From assembly GCF_036324505.1 (NCBI RefSeq), contig NC_086363.1:13654653-13718652 (forward strand): a DNA stretch of 64,000 bases. Direction: 5' to 3'. A model generated the notes under the pieces. The model worked only from the letters and a program-made list of their open reading frames with translations. It was not told the DNA's origin and did not search any database. The translations under genes and the position numbers were made by a program. Shown piece after piece: positions 1 to 25,887 of the stretch (positions are counted from its first letter, which is position 1; each line of letters starts with the position of its first letter). Source of the DNA: Eleginops maclovinus. Taxonomy: Eukaryota > Chordata > Actinopteri > Perciformes > Eleginopidae.

Positions 1-845
1 TATTGACATTTTCCTCGTTATACACTGTCATTTCTACAAAACAAAACAAAAAAACTTTTGATATACTATATAGTCTGCTAGTGTTTTTGTGAGAGACCAT
101 TCCTAAAGCTGCTGAACATGAAAAATGTATTTAATCATTTCCACCAAGTCGGTCAAATTTCAGTTTTGTATGTATTACTTTTCTCCAGTTTTCCATTTAA
201 TCATACCTCAGACACGTCAAATAGAATTGAGTAGGAGCATGTTACACCAAATAGCTTTTTTAAATCAGCTATGTTAATTTTTACACAGCCAGGTTCCACC
301 TTATATATTGTAGCGTCTCGCTATAGAACAAAAGGAAGCCTCTCAACTATTTTTTCCATGAGTTTATTAACTTCTAACCCACGTTGCTGTCGGCCGTAAC
401 CACACCAAAAACAACAAAGAACCAAGTTAACCGTCACTCTCACACACATCCTTCGTTAGCTCTCTCGAAGCCTTTTTTCGTCTCCCTCTCCTCGACACCC
501 AACCAATCAGCAGACACTCCCTCACTCAACCCACAGCCACAGGTCACAAAACTGTCTATCAAAAAGTTTGCTGACATTCTGTAAAATGCAAACCAACTGT
601 AACCAATAAAACTCATGAAACATCAACATTATAACCGGTCCGTTACAATATAAACATCGTATCCCATAATACATATATACAGTGCTGACTTTCTAAATAA
701 CTGCTAGAGTGGTCATCACAGTTAGAGATTCTGCTGAATGTTGTGTAAGTGTGTGTGCATAAAATTATGTGTGTACGTCAGGCCTGTTATGAGTCAGAGC
801 AGCTGAGTCAACTGAGCTTTTAATAGTTAATCGCTGCAGTCTTAC

Positions 846-889
<44 letters not shown>

Positions 890-1218
890 GCTTTAAAGAA
901 GACTCGGGTGCTTCTTGGATCATAAGGAAGCGATGTGTCCCAGATCTGAATCTTCCCTAGGCTCCTAGATGATGAATGGTGTAGTTGTGAAAAAATTGTT
1001 GGGGGGTAGAGATAAAGTATGGTGCCTGTCCTGTGGACTAAATGTCCTCCGTTAGGTCGGTCTGTCAAGGGCTAATGTACCTGCACACATACCTAGAATT
1101 AGAGCTGGCATTTGTAGGCAGTCATGCATGTAGTTTACAGAGCGTGTATAACTGTACAGTGTTGTTTCTTTACATTTTGATCCACAATCCAAATAACGTG
1201 GTCCTGCTTCTCCTCCAG
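1..1218 (+). other. pak5 intron (5' end of window)
   Basis: I see no coding exon here. It ends in a pyrimidine-rich acceptor (cttctcctccag) directly before the first pak5 exon in the window. A pure GT microsatellite lies at 849-886. The rest is AT-rich unique-looking sequence. The pak5 N-terminal exons, including the Cdc42/Rac-binding CRIB region, must lie to the left of base 1. Confidence 0.7.
849..886. repeat. (GT)n microsatellite in pak5 intron
   Basis: Pure GT dinucleotide array of about 19 units. Confidence 0.95.
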
Positions 1219-11311
<10,093 letters not shown>

Positions 11312-12050
11312 ACTGCTGCTGGCCCCAAAACCTGCCCTGTTCTACACTAAAAAACACACACATACACACACTACCAGGGTGGCATTGCCCTCACCCAGCC
11401 ATCTACCCCCAGCGCTTGGTGGCGTGCCACTAACACTCACACCTGTTACCGTGAAGTAGATTAGCTAGAGGAATATCTGAAAAATTACATTTAAAAAAAC
11501 AGACAATGGAGAAAAGAGGACATAAGTCGTCAACTATGTTGAACTTGAGTAGAAGAGTAACTCGCTGGACTTCCAGTAGAAGCGTGTGGGCTGGCTCGCC
11601 CTGCTGCAGTCTTCTCTCTTCCTACACTTTGAAGTCTGCAGCTCCATGTAGAGTTGTAGAAGCCATCAGCAAGAGCTTCACAGGGCTGTGTCGAGCTACT
11701 GACGTAGTGGAAGGTCCGGCGCTCTGCTCCAGACCAGAGCAGTGGAGGGCAGAACAATCATCTGTGCCAGAGAGGGCTCTGACTGGTAATGACTGTTGTA
11801 CGGCTGCTGCTCAAACAGAGACGACCTCTCTCGTATCGCTCCTCATACACTAACAGTAAAAATGTATTTTAGAGAAACTTGTAAGTTTTTCTGTACAGTT
11901 TTGATAATTTGCAGTATTTTATCGTGTCGTAACCATTGTGATATGAGCAGTATTAAATAGAGTTTCTGCAGAGATCTTTCCTACTGTTTATAATCCCGTT
12001 TTTGCTTAAAGATATAAGAAATATCCCAAATAAACCCACCTTAACTGTTA
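11312..12050 (+). other. pak5 3' untranslated region and candidate poly(A) signal
   Basis: Sequence downstream of the TGA. The clearest AATAAA hexamer is at 12029-12034, giving a 3' UTR of about 740 bases. Open frames in this stretch do not resemble known proteins. The true cleavage site is not visible from sequence alone. Confidence 0.5.
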
Positions 12051-12734
12051 CTAAAAATACTAAATATATTTATTATCTTACATTTGTAGACAGAACTTCC
12101 ATTAAATGTTGGAAAAAAGGGTAATGTCAGAATTTTGTATGACGTTTTAAAGTATTTATTTATTTATTATTGGAATTGAAGGTTTATTTTTTGGGTAGTG
12201 TGGCCTTTTTGTTTGTTTTGTTTCCTTATTGGGTTTTTGATTTACATTTCTAAAAGCGCATCACAGACAGTGCTGTCAGTTGTTATATCATCCAAGCAAT
12301 ACCCCAAATTTATTTATGAACCATGATGCCCTGTATTTATGATACTGTAATTACGCCATGCATTTAAATGTAGCACAGACGGAGTGGATTTGACTAAAAA
12401 AAGAAGATTTACTCCACACAGACCTGTTTTCTTTCATGGGAGGAGTCTCATCTCATCTTTTATAGGAGTCTCATCCTGTTTCTGTAAATGCTAAGAGGCG
12501 CCCATCCAAGACGCCCGCCTCCCGTGCAGATTTTCGGATGCTGATAAAAGGTCTCGTTTTCTACTCACATCCTCACTGTCATCATCTCACTCCTTATCCC
12601 ACCTCAGTCAGACACCCTACTCGATATCACTGGAACTGTGCTGCCATTCTCATCTATGGTCAGGCCGGGAGAACAGTGTAATCCTCCTCCCCGCATCGTT
12701 TTTACCCATCATTCACTGTGATATGTAAATATGA

Positions 12735-12763
12735 CTGTGTGTCTGTGTGTGTATGTGTCTGTC

Positions 12764-12854
<91 letters not shown>

Positions 12855-12864
12855 CTATGTATGT
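12735..12864. repeat. Compound (GT)n microsatellite
   Basis: Starts with GTCT/GTAT-interrupted units, followed by a pure GT run from about 12768 to 12852 and a GTATCTATGTATGT tail. Confidence 0.95.
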
Positions 12865-13789
12865 CAAAGAGCAAAAGAGGTAGAGCGTGTTTATCTCTGT
12901 ACAACATCTGAAAGTGTGTGCGTGTGTGTGTGTGTGTGTGCTGCTGGCTAATCCTTGACAAAGTGTCAGGACTTGAATGAGTAACACTTATCTGTGGTGT
13001 TGGCTTGTACAGTGATATTGCATGTTTGTTATCAGTGGAGCTGGTTTCAATTAAAAAACGCCCATAAAAACATTGAGATGTGTTGCATGGATTTTTCCTT
13101 CATTACCCTCTACAGTCTCCTCTTTTTCTCTGTGTCTCATATCAAGCAGGGATTATTTTTTACACTGTCAGATTATCCAAGGGACTTCCTCTCAGTCATC
13201 AACTGTTTATTTTCTCTTTGTTGTTTGGGTCTTCCATATTCTCTTAATTCAACAGTTCTCATTTCCAACGATTTCACCCTAAATTCACCTCAGAATAGAA
13301 GGCAGGAAGACACGTCCATGGATCGGTGTTGCCATAATATATGAGGTTATTTCTCTTTCTTTCCTCTAAGCCATTTCCCTCTGAAACACTGTAATGGGAT
13401 ATTGATTTAACTTGGACAGAGAATGGAGGTTCTTTCTCCAAGAAAGATACCTCTGCTGACAGTCTCAGTAAATAAAGCACAAGTACCTGGGGCCAGTGGG
13501 ACTGCAGGGCATCAAACTCATGACTATAGAGTCACTGAGTTACTATTAAGGTCAATATGATGATATACATCCACATATTCTCAAAAGACCACACTCAACT
13601 GCTCCCAACACAGAACCGGCATTGCCTTATTGGTATAGGAGACTCAAGACTATGAATTGATATCTAAATAGGTTTATTAGTGATCTTGCAGAAGCTTACA
13701 ATTGGCATTGTGTTGTTTTTAAAGCATTTTAAAGCAGACATTTTGACACCTACCAAAGTAAAAGCACACTTTATTAATGAATAGCTTCC

Positions 13790-14014
13790 TTGAAGTCCAA
13801 AGCTGCCATTTATTACATTAAAGTCATTTATTTTAACAACCCTGGAAAACATCAACTTGCCGACCATTTACCCGGTCACGGACTGATGCTGGAGAAAACC
13901 GTTCATGTTGCTGAGTTTTTAGAAGAAATGAAAAAGAAAAATGCAACCATTTTGTCCGGGCGAGAAGATGTAAATGACGCTCAACAACAGGTACGTTTTC
14001 AAAATGAGATATAA
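13790..14014 (+). other. Unrecognised exon-like ORF
   Basis: A 74-codon frame with ordinary (not low-complexity) composition. Its latter part reads HVAEFLEEMKKKNATILSG and then REDVNDAQQQ, directly followed by a good donor consensus (CAACAG|GTACGT at about 13989). A possible acceptor-like AAAG lies near 13820. I do not recognise the protein. It could be an orphan exon, a fragment of a decayed gene or mobile element, or chance. No partner exon is visible nearby. Confidence 0.25.
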
Positions 14015-14344
14015 ATCGGGCAGTAACACTGTATTTCTTTTTTGTAGCTTTGGCTAACTGATTGGTTTCTTTTTTGTCATCTCCTAGTGTAGCTTCCCTC
14101 TCGGTGCTTCCTTGCCTTGCCCTTCAGAAATGGGGCGAAGCCTGCGAGCTAGTTCAGGCAGTCAACTCGAGCACCAATGATACATTCGCAAATAACGCCC
14201 TCGTCACTCTCGCAACCAACCAAATTTAGTCTCTTAATCTGGCGCTCTATTTAAGATGTTGGATCTACCTACCTCTCCCTCACTAATGCTGCTGCCGCTA
14301 CTGCTGTTTCACGCTGCTGCTGCGTTCACGTTGGCGATGCTCGC

Positions 14345-14836
14345 CTGCCCCCCAGCTTCCTCCCCAGCTTCCTTCCCAGCTTCCTCCCCAGCCTCCTCCC
14401 CAACCTCCTTCCCAGCTTCCTCCCCAGCTTCCTCCCCAGCCTCCTCCCCAACCTCCTCCCCAGCTTCCTACCCAGCTTCCTACCCAGCTTCCTCCCCAGC
14501 TTCCTCCCCAGCTTCCTCCCCAGCCTCCTCCCCAACCTCCTTCCCAGCTTCCTCCCCAGCTTCCTCCCCAGCTTCCTTCCCAGCTTCCTCCCCAGCTTCC
14601 TACCCAGATTCCTTCCCAGCTTCCTCCCCAGCTTCCTCCCCAGCCTCCTCCCCAACCTCCTTCCGAGCTTCCTCCCCAGCTTCCTACCCAGCTTCCTACC
14701 CAGCTTCCTCCACAGCTTCCTCCCCAGCCTCCTCCCCAGCTTCCTCCCCAGCTTCCTCCCCAGCTCCCTACCCAGCTTCCTACCCAGCTTCCTCCACAGC
14801 TTCCTCCCCAGCTTCCTACCCAGCTTCCTACCCAGT
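14345..14836. repeat. 12-bp minisatellite, about 40 copies
   Basis: Tandem units of consensus CCCAGCTTCCTC with variants (CCTC, CAAC, TTCC, TACC) run for nearly 500 bases. Because the unit is a multiple of three, it stays open in frame on both strands: plus gives SPAS-type tetrapeptides, minus gives GRKL/GRRL-type tetrapeptides. The array begins inside an ORF starting at 14256 but nothing suggests a real protein. Confidence 0.95.
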
Positions 14837-15454
14837 AATAAACATATTAATGAAACATGTGAGTTGTCTGACTGAATAAGCCTAGTGACAACCTGACTGG
14901 TGTTTCAGGGAGTTTATGTCCGACTTCTTTTCTTACATTTGTATGACATGCCTTCCCACAATGTTTTCATGACACTTTATGACATACTAGCCTTTGACTT
15001 TTTTCATGACGCACTATACACTGATTCTTGTAATTGATTGATTTCTTAACGAAAAGACAATTTCTGCTAGATCGTTTCTGTGAGTGAGAAACTAAATAAG
15101 GTCTTTGACTTTACTGACTCGACTCAGGATGCTGTATGACATCTATACTTCTAAAACAAATAGGTGTAGCTGACAAAAATGCTCTACTTATTTTCAATTC
15201 CACTTAATCATATTGCATTCCCTACAAATGTCCAGAATCAGACGGCAAAATCGATGCCTCATCTCTGCAGCATTTTATTTGACGGGAGTATCCATCAGCT
15301 TTTTCAAGCAGCTGCGTTCTATTAAACTCGGTTGTCTTGTTATATTGTTTTCTAACAAGGAAATAAATGGCATTACACTTGAAAGATTGAAGAGTGTGCT
15401 AATGTAATTGATAATAGCAATAACTTCTCATGTCTGTAGAGATGATTCCAGCAA

Positions 15455-15460
15455 TTTATT
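15455..15460 (-). other. Candidate lamp5 poly(A) signal (AATAAA)
   Basis: TTTATT on the plus strand reads AATAAA on the lamp5 strand, about 880 bases after the lamp5 stop. I saw no other copy between it and the stop. It would give a 3' UTR spanning about 15440-16338. Confidence 0.4.
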
Positions 15461-16338
15461 TCCATGAACAGAAGAATACTGCACAAGATTGCATCAGCAG
15501 AGGTTTATGCATAGACTTTGATTCTGAAAAATATTATACACATATTACCTTTTTTAAATAACCTCTCATACACACCCTCGTATAGCATTCTGAAAAATTC
15601 TCTAATATTTTGTACAGAATTTTTTCAGATGTGTTTCTCCCCTTTTTTTTTGATATGTTCCATACATTTGTGTTGAGAAGTCAAAGCAAACACATTGCAA
15701 CTCTGAATGCCACTGCACTGTACACACTACAAGAACTTTGAAACACTATGGCTGCATTCAAAAATAACTCAAAGGAATTCTGGAAGAAACACTAGCAAAT
15801 ACAGAACCACTAATAGGTAATGAATTATGTAGCAGCGGTTCCAGAGAGAGAACGAGAGGAAAAGACAACAAATAGCTGGCAAATGACAGCTGAAGCTCTG
15901 GCAATTTCTGACATTTCTTTTACGGATAAATCGAATAAAAATATGATGTGATAAACTATCCCAGACAAACAACCACAGACCTGAACAGAAGTAAATGATA
16001 TTTTCCGCATACATTCAGAAAATAATGTATGATTTACTTTCATTAAATCCTAATTACATAAATACATACAATGATATTATGGCCTTAAAATTCAATTCTG
16101 CCGGGTAAATTAGGTTTTGGTGGGTTTACCCTGCAACTATATCCATGCTAGGCCCCAAGCTGTCCCATTAACTTGTGTTCTAGCTGTTCAAAAGCTCAAG
16201 TAGGCCTTCAGTACAGGCTACACACACTTCTCAGTCAGGGTTTCAGTCCATCGCGTACTACTTTCCTCTGCGGTGTTAGGCCGGGGACTTCAAAGAGACA
16301 AGTCTTTCATCATTAGCTTTGGATAGAGCTGCTGCTGG

Positions 16339-20007
<3,669 letters not shown>

Positions 20008-21433
20008 CACTATCAGCTTTCCCAGCGCTGAAAAAAAGGGCTAAATGACTGGGCAGCCCGTGCTGAACCCACGACAAGAAGAGAAAGAAAGACAGAGAGG
20101 GGAGGCGGGAGAGGAAGGAAGGAAAAGAGAGAGAGAGAGAGGGGGGATGCCTCCACTCAGCACCCAGTAGTCACGCTCAGATCATCCTGAATGCAGCAAA
20201 AATTGTCTCCAGGTTGGACGTGAGATCCGGTTTGCTCTGCAGGAGCAGCCGGCTCTGAGGAGTTCTGGCCGGCCAAACCGAGGGCCTTCTCCAAGGTTGA
20301 AGGGGTTTAACCCAGTCACAGCTGCAGGCCCCTTCTACACATCATTAACATCAGGATTAATGATAGTTCATGAGGAAAAAGTTGGACACCTGAATTACTC
20401 TCTTGTAAAGAAGGATGCAGTCTGGCTTATCCCCGCAATGCTGTACTGTCCATCTCTGTGGCAGCAGCTGTAGGTTGGGCTGAAATGATGTATGTCTAGA
20501 GGGTAACGCCGACAACACCCCCTCCCTCCCTGCCTCTTACAAACTCCAGTTCTGCAAGGTTGCAGCTGAGTTAGTGAGAATGACTGCTGCACAAATCCTT
20601 TAATCTAATATGGACAATTTAAGTATTCGACAGAGCCAGATTTTATACCATTTTACAAATACACTTGGATCGTTGGTTGATGAGTGTCGATATTAATTTA
20701 AAATTCTCAGCAGGTATAAAAGTTAAACTGCCACTGAAACCACTTATTTGTTGTCTTGCTGTACCAAGGTTGATTTGACAATTACTTCTCTCTCTCAAAT
20801 ACAATCAGGACACAATTCATTTCACATAGGGAGATTTTATTTAATTAGCCACCAATAATACATATATAATAAAAACATTAAACATGGCATAACATCTTTC
20901 ATACTTCAAGACTAATATGACAAAAGAAACATATGAAATATTGTAGCACTAACCAAAGTAAATGCTGTATTTACACATTTATAATGTATCACTCTTCGAC
21001 CTTTGAGGGAAGCCCCGCCCACTCTGTAAGGGCTGAACAGTGGAGCATACACACTGAAACTGAAGTTTTGCATTGCGTTTCACTCTGTGGCTGCAATATC
21101 CACCTGGTAGGAGCTGGCATCTATGCAGGTTCACGCAAAGTGTTTTAAGTTGCGTTTTTGTTAATTAGTCGTTAAAAACGTCCGGATTTCAAGTTTGTAG
21201 AAACGTTTGCAGGGCGAACAGGCAGTCTGGGTTTTTCTGTACAGTTATGAGAACATTAGACATACGCTGTAGGATTCTATGATCACTTGCAGGCAAGGCA
21301 TTTGAGTTTCCAGGGTCACTGAGGAAAAATGGCTGCTACAGATCATCTCTGCGATGTAACTAGGTCTAAAAGTAACGTGAGAATCTTGGCATTAGTGACA
21401 AAAGGACATTTTTACACACAGTGCACATTTTTT
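20008..21433. other. Region upstream of lamp5 and downstream of ankrd63-like gene
   Basis: 20020-20330 is purine-rich and GC-richer than the surroundings and probably holds the lamp5 5' UTR and promoter. I do not see a decisive TATA box. TTTATT at about 20834 (AATAAA on the minus strand) is a possible distal poly(A) signal for the ankyrin gene. No other gene is seen. Confidence 0.45.
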
Positions 21434-22894
21434 TTATTTCAAAATGCCAAACTCGCACTTGACCGAGCTGATGCTGTCAATGCTGGGTTTACTGTCCACC
21501 TGGGGGTGTCTTCTGCACTGAGGAAAAGTTTCTGATCGCGGAATACGCCCTGAAGCCAACATGGGACTCACCTCCAACTCTTTGGCGTTCTTTTTAATCT
21601 CCGGGGAAGTGAGCCGTCGCAAGAGTTTGTTGCTCAGCACCGAGAAGGTCGTGTTTGAAGTAGTGGAAGTTGGTGCGGTAAACGGAGGAGGGTCAGCCCT
21701 GCAGGGAGACGCCTCGCGCCTCCTCACGGTTCTGGATTTACGCACGGGCACTAGAGTTCGGTCCGGAGGTGTGGGTCTGAGGATGCTGGTTGGCAGACTA
21801 AACCTTTTCTCATAGTAGCTTTCGTGAAATCTGCGCACAACGAAATCTAATGTTTTAGATTTTTCTGTCACTGAATCAGTCTCACTTTTGTTTGAAAGAA
21901 TGGGAGACATTAGGATGCCCAGGGCGGATGGCGCACTGGGTCTTTGGATGTTTCCGCTGGGAAAATATGAAGTTTGAGCCTCACAGCTCTGTTTAGGTAT
22001 GGGGAGTAGGTCATCCCCGGATTGAGGGTGCTTAAAGTTGGTGTGGTGGTCTGAAGTCCGTGGAGGGGGCTTAGGTGTTAGGATTTCGGAGAAGACCAGC
22101 TGTGGAGGCGAGGAGGAACCGTCTTGCTCTCTTTCAAACTCCTCTATGGAGTCCATCGACGGCAACCGATTCTGCTTTACCCGAGGCCTTGTTGGCCAAC
22201 TGCAATTTTGAACCAATAGACAATCAGCATGATCACATGTTTGGAAGTCCTCAAGTTTATTCACTAAATGTCCAACTCTCCTTCCAAATGTGTCATTAAC
22301 ATCAACACTTCCTAAACTAAGTTGCGGCTGAGCATTTCCCTGAGCTTCCCGGTTTTTCTTGAGACTATTTGTGAGGGCTAAAACGCACTCTGTGTGACCT
22401 AGAAACTTCGCCACTTCAACTGCAGAGTTGCCAACTTTATTCTGCCTGTCTATCTGAAGACCCAGTCTTTTGAACGATCTTACCAGAAACTCTACCACAT
22501 GGGAGTTCCCTGCAACTGACGCGTACATTAGCGCAGTGTTCCCCCACACGTCCACAATCTCTGGGTCTGCATTGTGTCGGACCAGGATCTTCACAGCATC
22601 CAGGGAGCCTTGCTCACAGCCGTAACTGAGCGCGGTGCGCCCAGTTCCGTCCTGACAGTTCACACTGGCGCCTTTCTGCAGCAGAAGCTCTACAAACTTA
22701 CACCGAGTGTGGCCGTCAGGCAGCAGTATGGAGGAGATAAGGGGGGTCTGTGAGTCCTCTGTTTTCGAGTCCACAATTTCCCCATCCAGCGCGTCCAGAA
22801 CGAACCTGGCCAGGTGGACTTTATCCTTGGACATCGCGTCCAGGAGGATCTTAGTGCCTGTTTGTCCATTGGACTTCCCTTGAGCCTTAAGCAT
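21434..22894 (-). CDS. ankrd63: ANKRD63-like ankyrin repeat protein, single exon
   Basis: An intronless frame of 486 codons, longer than human ANKRD63 (about 380, also single-exon as I recall). The first 35 residues (MLKAQGK..., KVHLARFVLDALDGEI) match the start of ANKRD63 closely. Ankyrin repeats cover about residues 45-175, with recognisable GRTALSYGCEQG, GNTALMYASVAGN and NSAVEVAKFLGH units. FLVRSFKRLGLQIDR is also shared with that family. The remainder is Ser/Pro-rich, predicted disordered, and ends SSVKCEFGILK. The function is not established; ankyrin repeats mediate protein binding. The Met at 22894 is chosen because the similarity begins there. It sits between lamp5 and plcb4, where mammals have no such gene. 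AATAAA overlaps the stop codon. ANKRD34 is a less good match. Confidence 0.85.
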   Translation of the reverse strand: MLKAQGKSNGQTGTKILLDAMSKDKVHLARFVLDALDGEIVDSKTEDSQTPLISSILLPDGHTRCKFVELLLQKGASVNCQDGTGRTALSYGCEQGSLDAVKILVRHNADPEIVDVWGNTALMYASVAGNSHVVEFLVRSFKRLGLQIDRQNKVGNSAVEVAKFLGHTECVLALTNSLKKNREAQGNAQPQLSLGSVDVNDTFGRRVGHLVNKLEDFQTCDHADCLLVQNCSWPTRPRVKQNRLPSMDSIEEFEREQDGSSSPPQLVFSEILTPKPPPRTSDHHTNFKHPQSGDDLLPIPKQSCEAQTSYFPSGNIQRPSAPSALGILMSPILSNKSETDSVTEKSKTLDFVVRRFHESYYEKRFSLPTSILRPTPPDRTLVPVRKSRTVRRREASPCRADPPPFTAPTSTTSNTTFSVLSNKLLRRLTSPEIKKNAKELEVSPMLASGRIPRSETFPQCRRHPQVDSKPSIDSISSVKCEFGILK

Positions 22895-23819
22895 GATTCT
22901 AAAATGGGCTGATCAAATCAAATTCAGCTATATAGAATATATGGAGCAGGTTTTGAAACCTCTCCTAAAAACGAGACGAGTGCTGACAAAAACAACTCAT
23001 CACCTCTGTTATATAGTGAAGAGGGCAGCCACGGAGTTGCCAGGCAACGCAAACATAAAGCCCGCTCTTTGTTCGTCTTTCAAATGGAAATAATTTGCTT
23101 ATAATGACAATCAACAGCCTCACGAGTGGATCTGCGATGGTGAATGATCCTGCACTTGTTGAATGTGATTAGGCAGCAGTATTCATTGTCTCGAAAATAA
23201 GTGCGCGGCCGTTGCACGCTAATACAGTATGACACCACTCCAACATGTTCCATTCAAAACGATGAGATTTCTGAAGGGAACAGAATAAGAGCTTGAAAAT
23301 CCCGATTGTTTGGAACTGAATAACGTTTTAATGATGGGTCAAACATATGAAATATCAATAGTGTTAAGCACTTAAAATGTTCAAAACCCCAACATTTAAA
23401 CAGGAGGATTATATTTTCACAACACAAATACACTTGGATGAAACAAAAGAGCCCCTTCGTCATGTCCCGTTTTACACCTGGATTTATTGGTACACATACT
23501 ATAAAACAGTATTAAAGGAGCTGGATAACAACAGTATTTTCATTGCTTTAAGTTCAACAATACAATATAAATACAAAAACACGCACAGAATGGTTTGTTG
23601 ACAAGCTACAGTTCAAATAGAAAACAAAGAGGAGATACAGTAGAAACTGAGGAAATCAAATCGGTGACTTGCTCTGCAAAAATAATCCGCTTTTTGACAA
23701 ACTAGAGAGCAAAAGGTTACATGTAGTCACACAACAAAAACATTCCACTAGTGCAAAAAAGCCTCTAACAAACATATTATTCTTAAACTACACATTATAT
23801 CTAATATATATAATATATA

Positions 23820-23883
<64 letters not shown>

Positions 23884-25591
23884 TTTATTTATATATATCT
23901 TCATATAAATAACCCCTTAATTTGGCATTTTATCATTCACAAAATAACTTTACCATCCTAGCAGACACTGAGTGGCACATTTGAAAGCGATGGAATAAAA
24001 TTTAAAAGCACTTTACTCGTTTATCTCTGCACTAGATATGTGGTGTGAGCTTTATACGGTGTTGTGTGGTGCAGTAAGGGCAGACTGGGAGACGGATACA
24101 AAAAAGAAAACCCAGAGGTTGATAAATGTCTTTCCCCAACATCCCACAGACCCACTCTATCCCAAGCCCTTGTATGACAGAACACAATTGGTCAAAAAGT
24201 AAATTAAACTACATACATTCCAGTATATACAATAAAATCCCATCTACCCTATATGTGTGTTACAGCAGAATATCACAGAAAAAATATTTTAAAAAGGGCT
24301 TAATACCTCGAGGTGCTTTTATCCTCATGTTTTTTTCTGTCATGTCATCATTATAAAGACTTTTGGTCTGTCTTTGTAAGTGGTATGCCCTGCAATGTGA
24401 CTGTCTGGCATCGTCATATGTGCACAAATACTACAGTACCCACAGTATTACTTCATAATAATACTCCACCTCACATTTCTTTCCCTGTAGGAGATTTTAT
24501 AGCCAGCAGTGTCACCCACACTGCGGACAATAGTGCTTCCTCAAGTGCTCTGTAGTCCCATAAACAGTAAGAGGGAATTTGTTGGGGACACAGGCCTGCT
24601 CTGAAATCCCTGGTGTGGAAAGTGTGTGGCAGCCATGTCACCGGCTTTGTTACAAATCTCTTATAATTACTCAGTCTGATATCCCCTGACCGAAGGCGAG
24701 CAGGGAAACGATGAGGATTACAAGCTGAGGTTGCTAACGTGAAGTCAAGAAGCTATTAAGGGAGCACTTCACTTCAGCAACGCTTTAATGAGGGGGACAC
24801 TCACTAGACAGGATGGCTTTGACTTCTGTCTGTAAAAGTTCTTGTCGATGGTGATGGGCTGCTCAATTAACACAATGTATTACAGCAGAATTAATGTGAC
24901 ACATTTTGCTACTGGTGTAGAATAGATTTGGCACAACTTCACAAGAGTTTCAAGTGCAAAACTCTCCACAACTTTCACCCTTTTTTGTCAGATTTTTACA
25001 TGTGCAAGTTCCCAATCTACTCGTTCATATTGTGAGCAACATGGTCACCACTATCAGCCTAAGTAGTCAGGTTTTGTTACTTCAATCTAGCTTAGAAGAA
25101 AGAACTGTTTTAATCCCTCATTTTATTTGCCTAATTCCTCAACGGGCCTCTGTTGCTGGCTAGTTTCCAGTTAACAGTTCTCCAGTTGTTCCACTGTCTG
25201 TTATTTTGCTGAGATGTATATGCTACTTCTCAGCCCTCTGGTCAGCAGTGACCTTTGTTTATGTCTATGTGGGTGCTATAGAGCTTGATGACTTGTTTCA
25301 GACTACGGAGCCTAAAAGTTATGGAGGCCAAAAAGTTAAAACATGTTGGTAACTCTTACGGTCTAATTTTCCTGTGTTTCTTTTGGTCACTATCATATTT
25401 AATTGTCTGTATTTTCTACACCTTAAGCCTAAAGGGGATCATGTTTAGGTTTTTGCATAGTATACATGATTTTGGGCAAAAAAAAATTAGGAGCACAAAA
25501 CTTAAGAGTTTTGCAGGTGTAAACTTGTGATGATGGAGAACAATTGTGAAAAGATGACTTATTTTCAAGTAAAACACAAGAGGAACTCAAT
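22895..25591. other. Intergenic region between the ankyrin gene and the hAT element
   Basis: No gene recognised. The first 300 bases should hold the ankyrin gene 5' UTR and promoter; CTATATAAC on the minus strand near 23010 is a possible TATA element. An AT array lies at 23825-23880. The rest is AT-rich with no repeat boundaries I can define. Confidence 0.5.
23825..23880. repeat. (TA)n microsatellite
   Basis: Pure TA array of about 28 units, with looser TA-rich sequence on both sides. Confidence 0.95.
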
Positions 25592-25887
25592 CTCTAGGGC
25601 AGGGGTTTTCAACTGGTTTTGTCCCAGGGACCACCATTCGGACTAGAAAGCAATCCGCGGCCCACTGATGTGCCTGCGCGTGCGCGTGTGTATTTGGTGT
25701 TACATGCATAGCTCAATGCATGAAACATGAAAGAGAGGCCACGCAGATTTTATAATAATAAAAGTAGATTTATTAAATTAAATTAAATTAAAGATTATTT
25801 TAAAGAAAGAATAAAGAATAATAAAGTGTTGTGCAATTCAGTATTGGGAAAAGTAACTAAAAATGTCATGCAAAGTCAGTCTAGGTG

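Larger units (their letters stand above)
12051..15454. other. Intergenic region between pak5 and lamp5 3' ends
   Basis: No gene is recognised. It holds a compound GT array, a 12-bp minisatellite and one short exon-like ORF (listed separately). The rest is AT-rich. Confidence 0.6.

Noticed and set aside
14256..14879. 207-codon Ser/Pro/Ala repeat protein
   Set aside because: It is a readout of the 12-bp minisatellite. The repeat is open on both strands because its unit is a multiple of three; there is no signal of a conserved gene.
21434..22894. ANKRD34 family identity for the ankyrin gene
   Set aside because: ANKRD34 proteins have a different N-terminus and C-terminal motif. The KVHLARFVLDALD start fits ANKRD63.
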